Shown: positions 23,486 to 34,312, counted from the first letter of the stretch. The stretch: 44,585 nt of DNA from Nocardioidaceae bacterium (GCA_009780515.1 WQZX01000019.1:1-44585), one strand, 5' to 3'. Numbers and translations are program-made. Notes: generated by a model from the sequence alone, not told the origin.

Positions 23486-24775
23486 GTGTCCGTGCCGCCG
23501 TCCGTCCAGGGTGCGCTCCGGTCGGGTGATCGCCTCGGCCCCTACCGGATCGTGCGCCGGCTCGGCGTCGGTGGGATGGGCATCGTCTACGAGGCGGTCG
23601 ACGAGTCGCTCGGCCGCTCCGTCGCCGTGAAGGTCATCGGCGAGGCGCTGGCCGCCGCCCCGGTCTTCCGCGCCCGCTTCGCCGCGGAGGCGAAGGCCCA
23701 GGCGTCGCTGGACTCGCCGCACGTCGTGCAGGTGTTCGCGCACGGCGAGATCGACGGCCGGCTCTACATCGCCACCCAGCTGATCCCCGACGGTGACCTC
23801 GGCCGGATGCTGCGGCTGCACGGCGCGCCGCCGCCCGGCATCGCCGTGGACCTGGTGGCCCAGGTCGCGGCCGGGCTCACCGAGGCACACCGCGTCGGCC
23901 TGGTGCACCGCGACATCAAGCCCGCGAACGTCCTGATCCGCAACCGGGGGGACGAGGTGTCGGCGTACCTCGCGGACTTCGGGATCTCGCGGAGGGTGGA
24001 CGTCCGGCAGGGCCCGACGACCGAGGGGCTCGCGGTCGGCACGCCGTCGTACATGGCGCCGGAGCTGCACACCGGCGGCTCGCCCGGCCCGGCCACTGAC
24101 ATCTACTCCCTGGGCTGCCTGCTCTGGGCGACGCTCTCCGGCAGGGCGCCGTACGCCGGGACGACCGACTACGAGGTCGTCAGCGCGCACGTGTCCGCGC
24201 CGATCCCGCAGCTCGCCGAGCGCGGCGCGTTCGAGCGGGAGGCCAACCGGATCCTGCGTCGCGCGATGGCCAAGAGCCCGGCCGAGCGCTACCCGGCCGC
24301 GGCGCTGCTGCGCGACGACCTGCGGGCCCTGGCCGCGTCGGCGCCGGCCCCGCGCTCGGCGGCGGGCGGTCCGCGGGGCGGGCGTCGTACCGCTGTGGTG
24401 GCGGTGGCCCTCGCCGTCGTCGCCGTCCTCGTGGTCGCGGGCGGCGTCACCGCAGCGGTCCTCGCGACCCGCGGCGGGCCGCCGGGACACGACCCGAGCA
24501 GCGGTACTACGACCTCCCGTGAGCAGCAGGCCGTCGACAACATCACCGAGAGCCTCGAGGCCGACGGCCACCTCGATCCGACCGCCGCGCGGTGCACCGC
24601 GCAGAAGCTCGTGGACAAGCGCGGGATCGCCGGGCTGCGGCAGGCGGGCCTCCTCGACAGCCGTCTCGGGCTGCGCAGGGGCGGCGACGGTCAGGTCGCG
24701 CCCGGCGTGCTGGCAGACGTCTTCACCAGCTCCTTCTCCTGCGTGTGGCGAACGGCCACCGCGCACCCGTCCTGA
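23486..24775 (+). CDS. Transmembrane Ser/Thr protein kinase (PknB-like)
   Basis: A 429-residue receptor kinase. The N-terminal kinase domain (about 20-280) is complete: glycine loop GVGGMGIVYEA, VAVKV lysine, catalytic loop HRDIKPANVL, DFGIS magnesium loop and GTPSYMAPE at the end of the activation segment. After a Pro/Ala linker comes one membrane helix (about 300-325). The extracellular part of about 100 residues has no PASTA repeats; it is small and has two cysteines (ARCTAQ and SFSCVW) that could form a disulfide. Cytosolic kinase, outside sensor and a ligand of unknown nature is the expected layout. The leaderless TAGGTT promoter suggests independent expression from the acyl-dehydrogenase operon. 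Confidence 0.92.
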   Translation: MSVPPSVQGALRSGDRLGPYRIVRRLGVGGMGIVYEAVDESLGRSVAVKVIGEALAAAPVFRARFAAEAKAQASLDSPHVVQVFAHGEIDGRLYIATQLIPDGDLGRMLRLHGAPPPGIAVDLVAQVAAGLTEAHRVGLVHRDIKPANVLIRNRGDEVSAYLADFGISRRVDVRQGPTTEGLAVGTPSYMAPELHTGGSPGPATDIYSLGCLLWATLSGRAPYAGTTDYEVVSAHVSAPIPQLAERGAFEREANRILRRAMAKSPAERYPAAALLRDDLRALAASAPAPRSAAGGPRGGRRTAVVAVALAVVAVLVVAGGVTAAVLATRGGPPGHDPSSGTTTSREQQAVDNITESLEADGHLDPTAARCTAQKLVDKRGIAGLRQAGLLDSRLGLRRGGDGQVAPGVLADVFTSSFSCVWRTATAHPS

Positions 24776-24899
24776 GTGGCCGTGAGCAGTTGGTCCGAAG
24801 TGGTCAGATCACCCGGATCGGTCGGATAGAATTCGCTGGTTCTCGGGCGGCTGAGGGGTTTGGCCGTCCTTTCACACTTCCCCTTGAAGGAGTTGCCCC

Positions 24900-26159
24900 A
24901 TGCGCCGTATCGCGCTTCTCGTCAGCGGCACGGTCGCTGCCGCGATGATGGGTTCCGTGCTGCCGACCGTCGGTGCGCACGCCGCGTCCGCGCCCGCCCA
25001 CAAGCTGAAGAGGTCGCCGTACGCGTACACCGCCGGCTCCTACGGCACGCAGGTTCGCGGGGGGTCCCTCCCGGCGGGATCGGACAAGACGGCGTACGCC
25101 GACATCAGCTGCCAGGACCAGACCGGCATCAACCGGACCAACGACATCGCCTCGGTCGACCTCAAGGGCCTCGGCACGGTGCAGGGCGTCCAGAGCCGCG
25201 TGTGGACGACCAAGTCGGGCGACACCTACGCCGCCAACTCCCAGCACAAGATCGCCGGGATCACCCTGCTGCAGTCCGCGATCGGCAAGCTCCAGATCAC
25301 CGGCCTGGAGTCCCAGGCCCGTGCCTGGCACGACGCGACCGGGTTCCACGCCACGACCCACACCCAGACCGCGGCCATCAAGCTGACGCTGCCCAACGGC
25401 AAGGGCCTGAACCTCAACCTGCCGTCGGTCGGTCACCCGGTCGTCGTCCCGGGCGTCCTCAAGCTCGAGCTCGGCTCGGCGGTGCGTCACCAGGACCGGC
25501 ACCACATCCTGGTGCGCGCGAACTCCCTCAAGATCACGCTGATCCCGACCAACACCGAGGTCCGCATCGCCCAGACGCGTGCCGGCGTCAACGACGGCAT
25601 CGAGACCGCCGTCTTCGGCGGCTTCGGCGCGGCGCTCCAGGCGAGTGTGCTCAGCCCGATCGTCTCGACCGGCCGCGTGCCCAACCAGCCGATGCCGTGC
25701 CAGGGCACCCAGGGCGTGCTGCGCACCCGCTCCACCGCGGGCGTCAACATCCCGGGCGTGGCCACCATCTCCGGTGTGTCCGACCAGCAGCGCGCGCAGC
25801 AGACCAAGACCCGGGCCTGGGGCATGCAGCGCGCCAAGGTCGCCTCGGTCTCCCTGCTCGGGGGCCGCGTCCAGGTCACCGGTGTCCAGGGCCAGGTCAA
25901 CGTGACCCGCACCGGCAGCAAGCTGCAGCGCAACACCCAGGGCACCCAGACGCTCTCGGTGACGCTGGACGGGAAGGCGCTGGCCCTGCCCGACCTCGGC
26001 AAGCTGCTGACGATCCCCAACCTGCTCTCGATCCGGCAGGACGTCCGCCGCAAGATCCCCGACGGCTTCGAGGTCATCGCGCTGCAGATCAAGCTGCTCG
26101 ACGGCACCGGCGCCACGATCAACCTCGGCACGGCCCACCTCAAGGTGCACAAGGCCTGA
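24900..26159 (+). CDS. Secreted choice-of-anchor P family protein
   Basis: A 419-residue exported protein. The signal peptide ends near residue 28 (VGAHA-AS), after a hydrophobic core (LLVSGTVAAAMMGSVL). The mature part is beta-rich, and one Cys pair (DISCQDQ and MPCQGTQG) may form a disulfide. It resembles the actinobacterial choice-of-anchor P family, whose members are surface or secreted proteins of unknown function. No LPXTG or C-terminal membrane anchor is seen, so it is probably released or loosely held. RBS GAAGGAG lies 8 nt before ATG. The gene ends before a strong terminator-like hairpin at 26193. Confidence 0.78.
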   Translation: MRRIALLVSGTVAAAMMGSVLPTVGAHAASAPAHKLKRSPYAYTAGSYGTQVRGGSLPAGSDKTAYADISCQDQTGINRTNDIASVDLKGLGTVQGVQSRVWTTKSGDTYAANSQHKIAGITLLQSAIGKLQITGLESQARAWHDATGFHATTHTQTAAIKLTLPNGKGLNLNLPSVGHPVVVPGVLKLELGSAVRHQDRHHILVRANSLKITLIPTNTEVRIAQTRAGVNDGIETAVFGGFGAALQASVLSPIVSTGRVPNQPMPCQGTQGVLRTRSTAGVNIPGVATISGVSDQQRAQQTKTRAWGMQRAKVASVSLLGGRVQVTGVQGQVNVTRTGSKLQRNTQGTQTLSVTLDGKALALPDLGKLLTIPNLLSIRQDVRRKIPDGFEVIALQIKLLDGTGATINLGTAHLKVHKA

Positions 26160-26419
26160 CGACCCCGCCGTACGGCGCAAGCAGCACCCATCGGCTCGGC
26201 CGGTCCCGCGAGGGGCCGGCCGAGCCGCTTCTCCGGAGCCGCGGCCCGCGCTCGGTCGTGTGATCCTCGCCGTACGACGGGCGGTTCCGGGGCAAGTTAC
26301 CTGCCGGTAGGATCCGCGGTGTTAGGCAAGCCTTGGGGGTCGGATGTCCCTGACAGGCCATAGGCTCGCGCCTGCGCGCTGTCGGAGGCGTACCCCCAAA
26401 CGACGAGGAGTCGCTTGAA
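26160..26419. other. Intergenic region with terminator and possible iron-box remnant
   Basis: 260 bases upstream of the iron-sulfur oxidoreductase. It holds the hairpin at 26193-26226, a TAGGAT hexamer at 26308-26313 and TTAGGCAAGCCTT at 26322-26334. The last resembles the first 13 bases of a DtxR/IdeR iron box, but the right third does not match. The RBS GAGGAG lies about 10 nt before the ATG. Confidence 0.45.
26193..26226 (+). terminator. Hairpin terminator after the choice-of-anchor P gene
   Basis: A perfect 11-bp stem GGCTCGGCCGG/CCGGCCGAGCC closes a 12-nt loop that can add CCC/GGG pairs. No clear U-run follows, as is common in GC-rich actinobacteria. It starts 34 nt after the stop. Confidence 0.7.
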
Positions 26420-29400
26420 ATGCTGCAGACCGTAATGATCGTGGTCTCGCTGGCCTTCACCGCCGTCGCCGTGGCACTGGTCGTGCGGGCCGTGCGGATG
26501 ATGCTCGGCGTGATCCGGCGCGGTCAGCCGGCCCCGGGACGCACGAGCAACCCGGCGGGTCGCACGCTGACCATGCTCAAGGAGACGGTGCTCCACACGC
26601 GCATGCTGCAGTGGAGCTGGGTCGGCATCCTGCACTGGTTCGCGTTCGCCGCGTTCATCGTGCTCTCGACCGCGGTCGGGTCGGCGTTCTTCCAGCTCTT
26701 CGACCCCACGTGGACGATCCCGTGGCTCGGCAAGTTCTTCCTCTACGAGTGGGTCTGCGAGTTCCTCGGTCTCCTGGGCTCGATCGCGATCATCCCGCTG
26801 ATCATCTACCGCCTGACCCACCTGCCCGAGCGCCTCGGCCGCAAGAGCCGCTTCTTCGGCTCGACCATGTGGCAGGCGTACTTCGTCGAGGCGATGGTGC
26901 TCCTGGAGAGCATCGCCATCCTCTTCATCCGCGGCGCGGAGAAGAACCTCCGCCTGGCGCACGGCGGCGACGAGGCGCACGGCGCGACCGGCTTCCACTT
27001 CCCGATCTCGCAGCTCTTCAGCCACCTCTACCCGACCGGCCACGAGAACATCGGCGCGCTCGAGAACATTATCTTCGTCATCGCGACGATCAAGGTCGTC
27101 TCGGCGATGATCTGGCTGATCGTCATCTCCACGAACCTCACGATGGGCGTCGCCTGGCACCGCTTCCTGGCCTGGTTCAACATCTGGCTCAAGCGTGAGC
27201 AGGACGGCACCACCGCGCTGGGCGCGGCCAAGCCGCTCACCTCGGGCGGCAAGGCGATCACCCTCGACGACATCGACGACCTCGACGAGGACTCCGTCCT
27301 CGGCGTCGGCTCCATCTGGGACTTCTCCTGGAAGGACATCCTCGACTTCACGACCTGCACCGAGTGCGGTCGCTGTCAGTCGCAGTGCCCCGCGTGGAAC
27401 ACCGAGAAGCCGCTGTCGCCGAAGCTGATGATGATGGGCCTCCGCGAGCACGCGTACGCCGCCGCCGGCGGTGTCGAGGGCGCCGAGGACAAGGCGCTGG
27501 TCGGCAAGGCCGGCGAGGGCGAGTGGTTCTACAACCCCGAGGGCGGCGACTTCGTCATCGACGAGGACGCGCTGTGGTCCTGCACCAACTGCGGTGCCTG
27601 CGTGCAGCAGTGCCCGGTCGACATCGAGCACGTCGACCACTTCATCGACATGCGCCGCTACCAGGTGCTGGTCGAGTCCAACTTCCCGTCCGAGCTCAAC
27701 GGCCTGTTCAAGGGCCTGGAGAACAAGGGCAACCCCTGGAACATGTCGCCCAACGCGCGACTGGACTGGGCCAAGGACCTGCCGTTCGAGGTCAAGGTCG
27801 TCGGCGACGACATCGAGTCGCTCGAGTCGGTCGACTGGCTGTTCTGGGTCGGCTGCGCCGGTGCCTACGAGGACCGTGCGAAGAAGACCACCCGTGCCGT
27901 CGCCGAGCTGCTCGACATCGCGGGCGTCTCCTTCGGCGTGCTCGGCAACGGCGAGACCTGCACCGGCGACTCCGCCCGTCGCGCGGGCAACGAGTTCGTC
28001 TTCCAGGGCCTCGCCCAGCAGAACGTGGAGACGTTCAAGGAGTACAAGGTCAAGAAGGTCGTCTCGACCTGTGCCCACTGCTTCAACACGCTCAAGAACG
28101 AGTACAAGGACTTCGGCATCGAGCTCGAGGTCGTTCACCACACGCAGCTGCTCAACCGCCTCGTGCGCGAGGGCAAGCTGACTCCCGTCAAGGACGGCGA
28201 CGGCGCCCACAAGCGCTCGATCACCTACCACGACCCGTGCTTCCTCGGTCGCCACAACCAGGTGTACTCCCCGCCGCGCGACCTGCTGCAGATCCTGCCC
28301 GGTGCCGAGTACAAGGAGATGGACCGCTCGGCCGAGCGCTCGTTCTGCTGTGGCGCCGGCGGTGCCCGGATGTGGATGGAGGAGAAGCTCGGCGAGCGGA
28401 TCAACCTCGACCGCACCAACGAGGCGGTCGGCACGGGTGCCGACCAGATCGCCGTGGGCTGCCCCTTCTGCCGCGTGATGCTCTCCGACGGCCTGACCAA
28501 GATGCAGGCCGACGGCGAGGCCCGCGAGGAGGTCGAGGTCCTCGACGTCGCGCAGATGCTGCTCGCGTCGGTCAAGGGCGAGCAGGCCACCAAGCTCAGG
28601 CCGGGCGAGGGGGCCGCTGCCGGGGCGACCGCGAAGAAGAAGTCGGTGGAGACCAAGGCCGAACCCGAGGAGGGCGACGTCACGGTCACCGAGGACACCG
28701 TCGTCGCGACCGAGGACGCCGGTCCCGCCGCCAAGGCCTCCGGCGGATCGTCGCTGTTCGACGACGCCCCTGCGGAGAAGGCCGAGCCCGCCGAGAAGCC
28801 CTCGGCCGAGTCCGAGGGAGGCTCGCTGTTCGACACACCGGCCGAGGACAAGCCCGAGAAGGCCGAGAAGGCCGAGACCACGTCGGGCGGTGGCTCGCTG
28901 TTCGACGTCGCGCCGACCGAGGACGAGCCTGCCGAGAAGCCGGCCGACAAGCCGGCCGACAAGCCCGCAGCCGAGGAGCCTGCGGCGAAGCCCGCAGCAG
29001 ATCTGGGTTCGGGCGGCTCGCTGTTCGACGTCGCTCCGACCGAGGACGAGCCTGCCGAGAAGCCTGCGGCCGAGGAGCCTGCGGACAAGCCCGCCGAGGA
29101 GCAGGCCGTCGAGGCCGAGACCGAGGGCGGAGCCTCCGCGACGCCCGAGGAGTCGGCGCCCGCGTCGTCCGGCGGGGGCGCGGCCAGCGAGCCGCACTCC
29201 GACGTGGACCTGTCGTCGGGCGGGTCGCTGTTCGACATCGAGGCCCCGCAGCAGACCGAGGCGCCGGCCTCCGCCCCGGCGGACTCCGCCGAGGCGGCGC
29301 CCGTGCAGGCCGAGGAGCGCGCCGAGGAGTCCGAGGCGGTCCAGTCCGCCCCCGACCCCACGGCGGTCTCCCAGGCCTTCACCGGGGACGCCGAGGAGTC

Positions 29401-29644
29401 GGAGTCACCGTCGGAGTCACCGTCGGAGGAGGCGCCGGCTGCTTCGGCGCCGGCCGAGCCCGAGGCTGCCGAGCAGGCGGCCCCGGAGGAGGAGCCGGCC
29501 GCTGAGCAGGACGCTGCTGCGGAGGAGCCGACCGAGGCGGAGCCCGAGCCGGAGGAGAAGACCGCGCCTGCGTCGTCCGGCGAGAAGCACGAGCCGCGCA
29601 CCGACGCGGACATCCACAACACCGGGTCGCTGTTCGACCTCTGA
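26420..29644 (+). CDS. Membrane iron-sulfur oxidoreductase (heterodisulfide reductase-like) with long SLFD-repeat tail
   Basis: A 1074-residue protein. Residues 1-250 contain five or six membrane segments of the NarI/HdrE type. Two [4Fe-4S] ferredoxin motifs follow, C313-C316-C319-C323 and C388-C391-C394-C398. Two CCG-type domains then lie between about 470 and 700, with TCAHCFN, HDPCFLGRHN and SFCCGAGGARMW. The architecture is that of electron-transfer subunits linking a quinone pool to dehydrogenases; the partner is unknown. From about 720 to the end the protein becomes an Ala/Glu/Pro/Lys tail with six copies of G(S/G)SLFD, the last two residues from the C-terminus. The tail also holds a duplicated block, SLFDVAPTEDEPAEKP, at 28892 and 29014. 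The RBS is about 10 nt before ATG. Confidence 0.88.
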   Translation: MLQTVMIVVSLAFTAVAVALVVRAVRMMLGVIRRGQPAPGRTSNPAGRTLTMLKETVLHTRMLQWSWVGILHWFAFAAFIVLSTAVGSAFFQLFDPTWTIPWLGKFFLYEWVCEFLGLLGSIAIIPLIIYRLTHLPERLGRKSRFFGSTMWQAYFVEAMVLLESIAILFIRGAEKNLRLAHGGDEAHGATGFHFPISQLFSHLYPTGHENIGALENIIFVIATIKVVSAMIWLIVISTNLTMGVAWHRFLAWFNIWLKREQDGTTALGAAKPLTSGGKAITLDDIDDLDEDSVLGVGSIWDFSWKDILDFTTCTECGRCQSQCPAWNTEKPLSPKLMMMGLREHAYAAAGGVEGAEDKALVGKAGEGEWFYNPEGGDFVIDEDALWSCTNCGACVQQCPVDIEHVDHFIDMRRYQVLVESNFPSELNGLFKGLENKGNPWNMSPNARLDWAKDLPFEVKVVGDDIESLESVDWLFWVGCAGAYEDRAKKTTRAVAELLDIAGVSFGVLGNGETCTGDSARRAGNEFVFQGLAQQNVETFKEYKVKKVVSTCAHCFNTLKNEYKDFGIELEVVHHTQLLNRLVREGKLTPVKDGDGAHKRSITYHDPCFLGRHNQVYSPPRDLLQILPGAEYKEMDRSAERSFCCGAGGARMWMEEKLGERINLDRTNEAVGTGADQIAVGCPFCRVMLSDGLTKMQADGEAREEVEVLDVAQMLLASVKGEQATKLRPGEGAAAGATAKKKSVETKAEPEEGDVTVTEDTVVATEDAGPAAKASGGSSLFDDAPAEKAEPAEKPSAESEGGSLFDTPAEDKPEKAEKAETTSGGGSLFDVAPTEDEPAEKPADKPADKPAAEEPAAKPAADLGSGGSLFDVAPTEDEPAEKPAAEEPADKPAEEQAVEAETEGGASATPEESAPASSGGGAASEPHSDVDLSSGGSLFDIEAPQQTEAPASAPADSAEAAPVQAEERAEESEAVQSAPDPTAVSQAFTGDAEESESPSESPSEEAPAASAPAEPEAAEQAAPEEEPAAEQDAAAEEPTEAEPEPEEKTAPASSGEKHEPRTDADIHNTGSLFDL

Positions 29645-29654
29645 TCCGCGACCG

Positions 29655-29699
29655 GTCACGGCCGCCCTCGCCCGCACGCGGAGCGATGGCGGCCGTGAC
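29655..29699 (+). terminator. Long hairpin terminator after the iron-sulfur gene
   Basis: Perfect 12-bp stem GTCACGGCCGCC/GGCGGCCGTGAC around a 21-nt loop, starting 11 nt after the stop. No U-run follows. It separates the iron-sulfur gene from the DUF885 gene. Confidence 0.72.
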
Positions 29700-29729
29700 T
29701 GTCCTCGGGGCCGGGTATAGAACGGCAGG

Positions 29730-31382
29730 GTGACCGACGATCTCGAGGCGCTGGCCGGCGACTACCAATCCTTCTGCGAGCGTGAGAACCCGGTGTGGGC
29801 GCACCTGTCCGGGCGGTACGCCTCGGCGGGGTCCTACACGGACATCAGCCGGGCGGCGGAGGACGCGCGGATCGTCGCGGCCCGTGCCTTCGCGGACCGA
29901 GCATCGTCCATCGACCCCGCCGGACTCGACGCCGAGCAGCGTCTGACCCGCACCATGATCGGCTGGGACGCCGCGTCCACCGCCGAGCGAACGGCCCTCC
30001 GCACCGCGGACTTCGGCGCCGACCCGGTCTTCGGCGCGCAGGCGTCCCTCGGCACCCACATCTCGAGGTTCCCGCTGCCGACCCGCGAGGTCGCCGAGGC
30101 GATGGTCGACAAGCTGGCCTCGGTGGCGACGTACTTCACCGACCTCGCCGAGCGGCACGGTGACGGCGTCGCCTCCGGCCGTACGCCGGCGGCGCGCGCC
30201 GTCGTCGACACGATCGACCAGCTCGACGGCTGGCTCGCCTCGCCGCTGTCGGAGGACCGGCTGCTCGACATCGCGCCGACGCCCGCCGACGTCGACCGCG
30301 CGGAGCTCCTCGGCCGGCTGCGCGACGTCGTCTCCGAGCGGGTGCGGCCGGCGCTGGCGACGTACCGCGACGTGCTCCGTGACGCGGTCCTTCCGCACGC
30401 GCGCCCCGACGACAGGGTCGGGCTGCTGCACGTGCCCGACGGTGCCGCGGCGTACGAGACGCTCGCGCGCTTCTACACGACCACCGATCTGACGCCGCAG
30501 GAGATCCACGAGATCGGGTTGCGGCAGGTCGCCGCGCTCCACGAGGAGTACGCCGAGCTGGGCCCCGACGTCGTCGGCACCGACCACGTGCCGTCGATCC
30601 TCGCCGCCCTCCGCGACGACCCCGCTCTGCACCACACCGACGGTGCCGGCGTCGTCGATGCGGCGAAGGCCGCGATGGAGAAGGCGCGGGCCGTGATGGG
30701 CGAGTGGTTCGGCCGGCTGCCGCAGGCGGACTGCGAGGTCGAGGCGACGACCAGCGGCGCGGTCGCGTACTACATCCGGCCCGCCCTGGACGGCAGCCGG
30801 GGCGGCGCCTTCTTCATGAACGTCACAGACCCGACCGGCTGGGGGCGGTACGACGTCGAGTCCACGGCCTACCACGAGGGCATCCCGGGGCATCACCTGC
30901 AGCTGGCGATCGCGCAGGAGCTCGAGGGTCTGCCCGACGTGCGCAGGACGGCCCACGTGACGGCGTACATCGAGGGCTGGGGGCTGTACGCCGAGAGGCT
31001 GGCCGACGAGATGGGCCTCTACGCCTCTGCTACCGACCGGATGGGGATGCTCACCGCCGACTCCATGCGCGCCTGCCGGCTGGTCGTCGACACGGGCATG
31101 CACGCGCTGGGGTGGAGTCGGCAGCGGGCGATCGACTACATGCTCGCGAACACCGCCCGCTCGGTGGGCCACGCGACCGCGGAGATCGACAGGTACGTCG
31201 TCATGCCGGGCCAAGCGCTGGCCTACATGATCGGCCGGCTGGAGATCCTCCGCATCAGGGAGGCGGCGCAGCGGCGGCTCGGCGACCGCTTCGACATCGC
31301 GGACTTCCACGACGTGGTGCTCGGATCCGGCGCCCTGCCCCTCACCCTGCTCGCCGAGCACGTCGAGGCACGCCTGCCGTGA
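29730..31382 (+). CDS. DUF885 protein, putative metallopeptidase
   Basis: A 550-residue cytosolic protein of the DUF885 family, which is distantly related to zinc metallopeptidases. The motif AYHEGIPGHHLQ near residues 377-388 is the family hallmark, and the histidines and Glu are the likely metal ligands and catalytic base. A second conserved segment (AYIEGWGLYAERLADEMG) follows near 411-428, giving another possible Glu ligand. No signal peptide is seen. The start is GTG 29730 with TAGAAC 6 nt upstream. The substrate is unknown. The gene starts 30 nt after the upstream terminator hairpin and is followed by an acyl-CoA ligase gene 86 nt downstream; the functional link is not evident. Confidence 0.85.
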   Translation: MTDDLEALAGDYQSFCERENPVWAHLSGRYASAGSYTDISRAAEDARIVAARAFADRASSIDPAGLDAEQRLTRTMIGWDAASTAERTALRTADFGADPVFGAQASLGTHISRFPLPTREVAEAMVDKLASVATYFTDLAERHGDGVASGRTPAARAVVDTIDQLDGWLASPLSEDRLLDIAPTPADVDRAELLGRLRDVVSERVRPALATYRDVLRDAVLPHARPDDRVGLLHVPDGAAAYETLARFYTTTDLTPQEIHEIGLRQVAALHEEYAELGPDVVGTDHVPSILAALRDDPALHHTDGAGVVDAAKAAMEKARAVMGEWFGRLPQADCEVEATTSGAVAYYIRPALDGSRGGAFFMNVTDPTGWGRYDVESTAYHEGIPGHHLQLAIAQELEGLPDVRRTAHVTAYIEGWGLYAERLADEMGLYASATDRMGMLTADSMRACRLVVDTGMHALGWSRQRAIDYMLANTARSVGHATAEIDRYVVMPGQALAYMIGRLEILRIREAAQRRLGDRFDIADFHDVVLGSGALPLTLLAEHVEARLP

Positions 31383-31468
31383 CCCTGGCGCGGCCGCCCG
31401 CAGCAGCGACCGGGGCGCTCGCCGACACGACGCTGTGATCCCGCTCACCGATGGGTCAAGATGACTCC

Positions 31469-33094
<1,626 letters not shown>

Positions 33095-33103
33095 GCGCCC
33101 CGC

Positions 33104-33565
33104 CTACGGGCGCGCCCGGTAGCCGGGATGGACCTGCGGGTCGAGATCGTGGGCGTCGGCGAGCTTGCCGAGCAGCCCGCGCAGCGCCGAGCGCTCGGCA
33201 GCGGTCAGGCCTTCCAGCACGTCGGCCTCGTGCGCACCGGCGACCCGCCCCAGCCGCCGCATCATCGCGGTGCCGGCGGGGGTCAGGTGCAGTTCGTGGT
33301 TGCGCCGGTCGGTCTCGCTGCGCTGCCGGGTGACCAGCCCCTTGGCCTCCAGCGCGTCGACGAGTACGACGACGCGGCTGGGCGCGGTCCCGAGCCGGGC
33401 GGCGAGGGCGCGTTGGCTGATGCCACCCTCGCGGGCGAGCAGGCGGAGCACGCCCGCCTGGGGCGGCGTGAGACCGAGGGGCTCGAGGAGGGCTCCGAAC
33501 CTGCTCGCGGAGAGGATGCCGAGCTGGCTGAGCAGGTACGCCGTACCGCTGGGCCGGTCTGTCAT
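33104..33565 (-). CDS. MarR-family transcriptional regulator
   Basis: A 153-residue winged-helix regulator. The helix-turn-helix is around ISQRALAARLGTAPSRVVVLVDALEAKGLV (about 48-77), and the wing TRQRSETDRRNHELHLT (about 78-94) contains the family D-R-R-N pattern. It is divergent from a membrane protein/SDR pair, with nested inverted repeats between them, so it probably represses itself and that pair. TATCTT 7 nt before ATG 33565 makes a leaderless transcript likely. It is convergent with fadD, 9 nt apart. The ligand is unknown; a drug or phenolic compound is typical for the family. Confidence 0.88.
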   Translation of the reverse strand: MTDRPSGTAYLLSQLGILSASRFGALLEPLGLTPPQAGVLRLLAREGGISQRALAARLGTAPSRVVVLVDALEAKGLVTRQRSETDRRNHELHLTPAGTAMMRRLGRVAGAHEADVLEGLTAAERSALRGLLGKLADAHDLDPQVHPGYRARP

Positions 33566-33572
33566 GGCGCCC

Positions 33573-33578
33573 AAGATA
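33573..33578 (-). promoter_or_regulatory. -10 box TATCTT of a leaderless promoter for the MarR gene
   Basis: TATCTT on the minus strand ends 7 nt before ATG 33565, and the nested inverted repeats lie just upstream of it. Confidence 0.55.
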
Positions 33579-33581
33579 GCG

Positions 33582-33612
33582 TCTTGACAGAATCGTTCAT
33601 CAAGAGAACGAT
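33582..33612. promoter_or_regulatory. Nested inverted repeats, probable MarR operator
   Basis: An outer pair TCTTGA (33582-33587) / TCAAGA (33600-33605) overlaps a second pair ATCGTTC (33592-33598) / GAACGAT (33606-33612); both are perfect. The plus-strand promoter has a canonical TTGACA at 33584 with a weak -10 (AACGAT) 17 bp later, so repressor binding would cover it. Confidence 0.65.
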
Positions 33613-33613
33613 C

Positions 33614-34312
33614 ATGTCTATGAATGAAATACGCCCTCGCCGCCACGACGGCCCGCCACCGGGGCCGCTGGCGCTCGTCGCCCTCGTGCTGACGGTGGCG
33701 GGGCTGGCGGTCGCCGGGGCGATGTCGGGCGGTGACGCCCTGGCCTCGCCGCTCGCGCACACCGCCGTCGTCGCCGCACGTGTCCGCGACCATCGCGATG
33801 CCGTGCGCGTCCTGGCCTTCTTCCAGCTGGGCTCCGCGGTCCCGCTGGCGATCCTCGCTGCCGCGGCCTCGGCCCGGCTGCAGCGCTTCGGCATCCGCGT
33901 CGCCGGGCCGGTCATCGCGCTGACCGGAGGCCTGCTCGCCGCCGCGTCCCTGTTCGTCTCGGCCTTCGCGACGTACGCCGAGTCGCGGCCCGAGCTCGCC
34001 GCCGACCCGCACGTCGTGCAGGCCCTCGCGTTCCTCGCCTTCGCCGCGGGCGGATTCGGCTATGCGCTGGGCATCGGGCTGCTGGTCGCCGGCATCGCAG
34101 TACCTGCACTGATCCTCCGGCTGGTGCCGCGCTGGCTCGCGGCGGCCGGCCTGCTCGTCGCGCTGCTCTCGGAGCTCGCCTGGCTCGGGATGCTGGTCGG
34201 CCCGTTGCAGTACCTCATCCCCGTCGCGCGCTTCGGCGGCGGCCTGTGGCTGGTCGCGGTCGGGTTCCTGCTGCCGCAGCAGCGGCCGCGCGGGAACGGA
34301 GCCGTTCGATGA
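33614..34312 (+). CDS. Integral membrane protein under MarR control
   Basis: A 232-residue protein with about six hydrophobic segments (for example LALVALVLTVAGLAVAGA, then ALAFLAFAAGGFGYALGI) and short loops. It resembles the DUF4386-like family only loosely. The start could be ATG 33614 or 33620; the promoter would put its -10 only 1 nt from the first, and 7 nt from the second, which fits a leaderless start at 33620. It is divergent from MarR and overlaps the SDR gene downstream by 4 nt (ATGA), so membrane protein and SDR are one operon. A transport or resistance role is possible but not shown. Confidence 0.75.
   Translation: MSMNEIRPRRHDGPPPGPLALVALVLTVAGLAVAGAMSGGDALASPLAHTAVVAARVRDHRDAVRVLAFFQLGSAVPLAILAAAASARLQRFGIRVAGPVIALTGGLLAAASLFVSAFATYAESRPELAADPHVVQALAFLAFAAGGFGYALGIGLLVAGIAVPALILRLVPRWLAAAGLLVALLSELAWLGMLVGPLQYLIPVARFGGGLWLVAVGFLLPQQRPRGNGAVR

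Noticed and set aside
26297..29197. 966-residue open frame on the minus strand
   Set aside because: It is antisense to the iron-sulfur oxidoreductase and low-complexity.
29716..29730. TAGAAC before the DUF885 gene as a fourth KstR-type site
   Set aside because: Only the left half-site is present; the GTTCT arm is missing.
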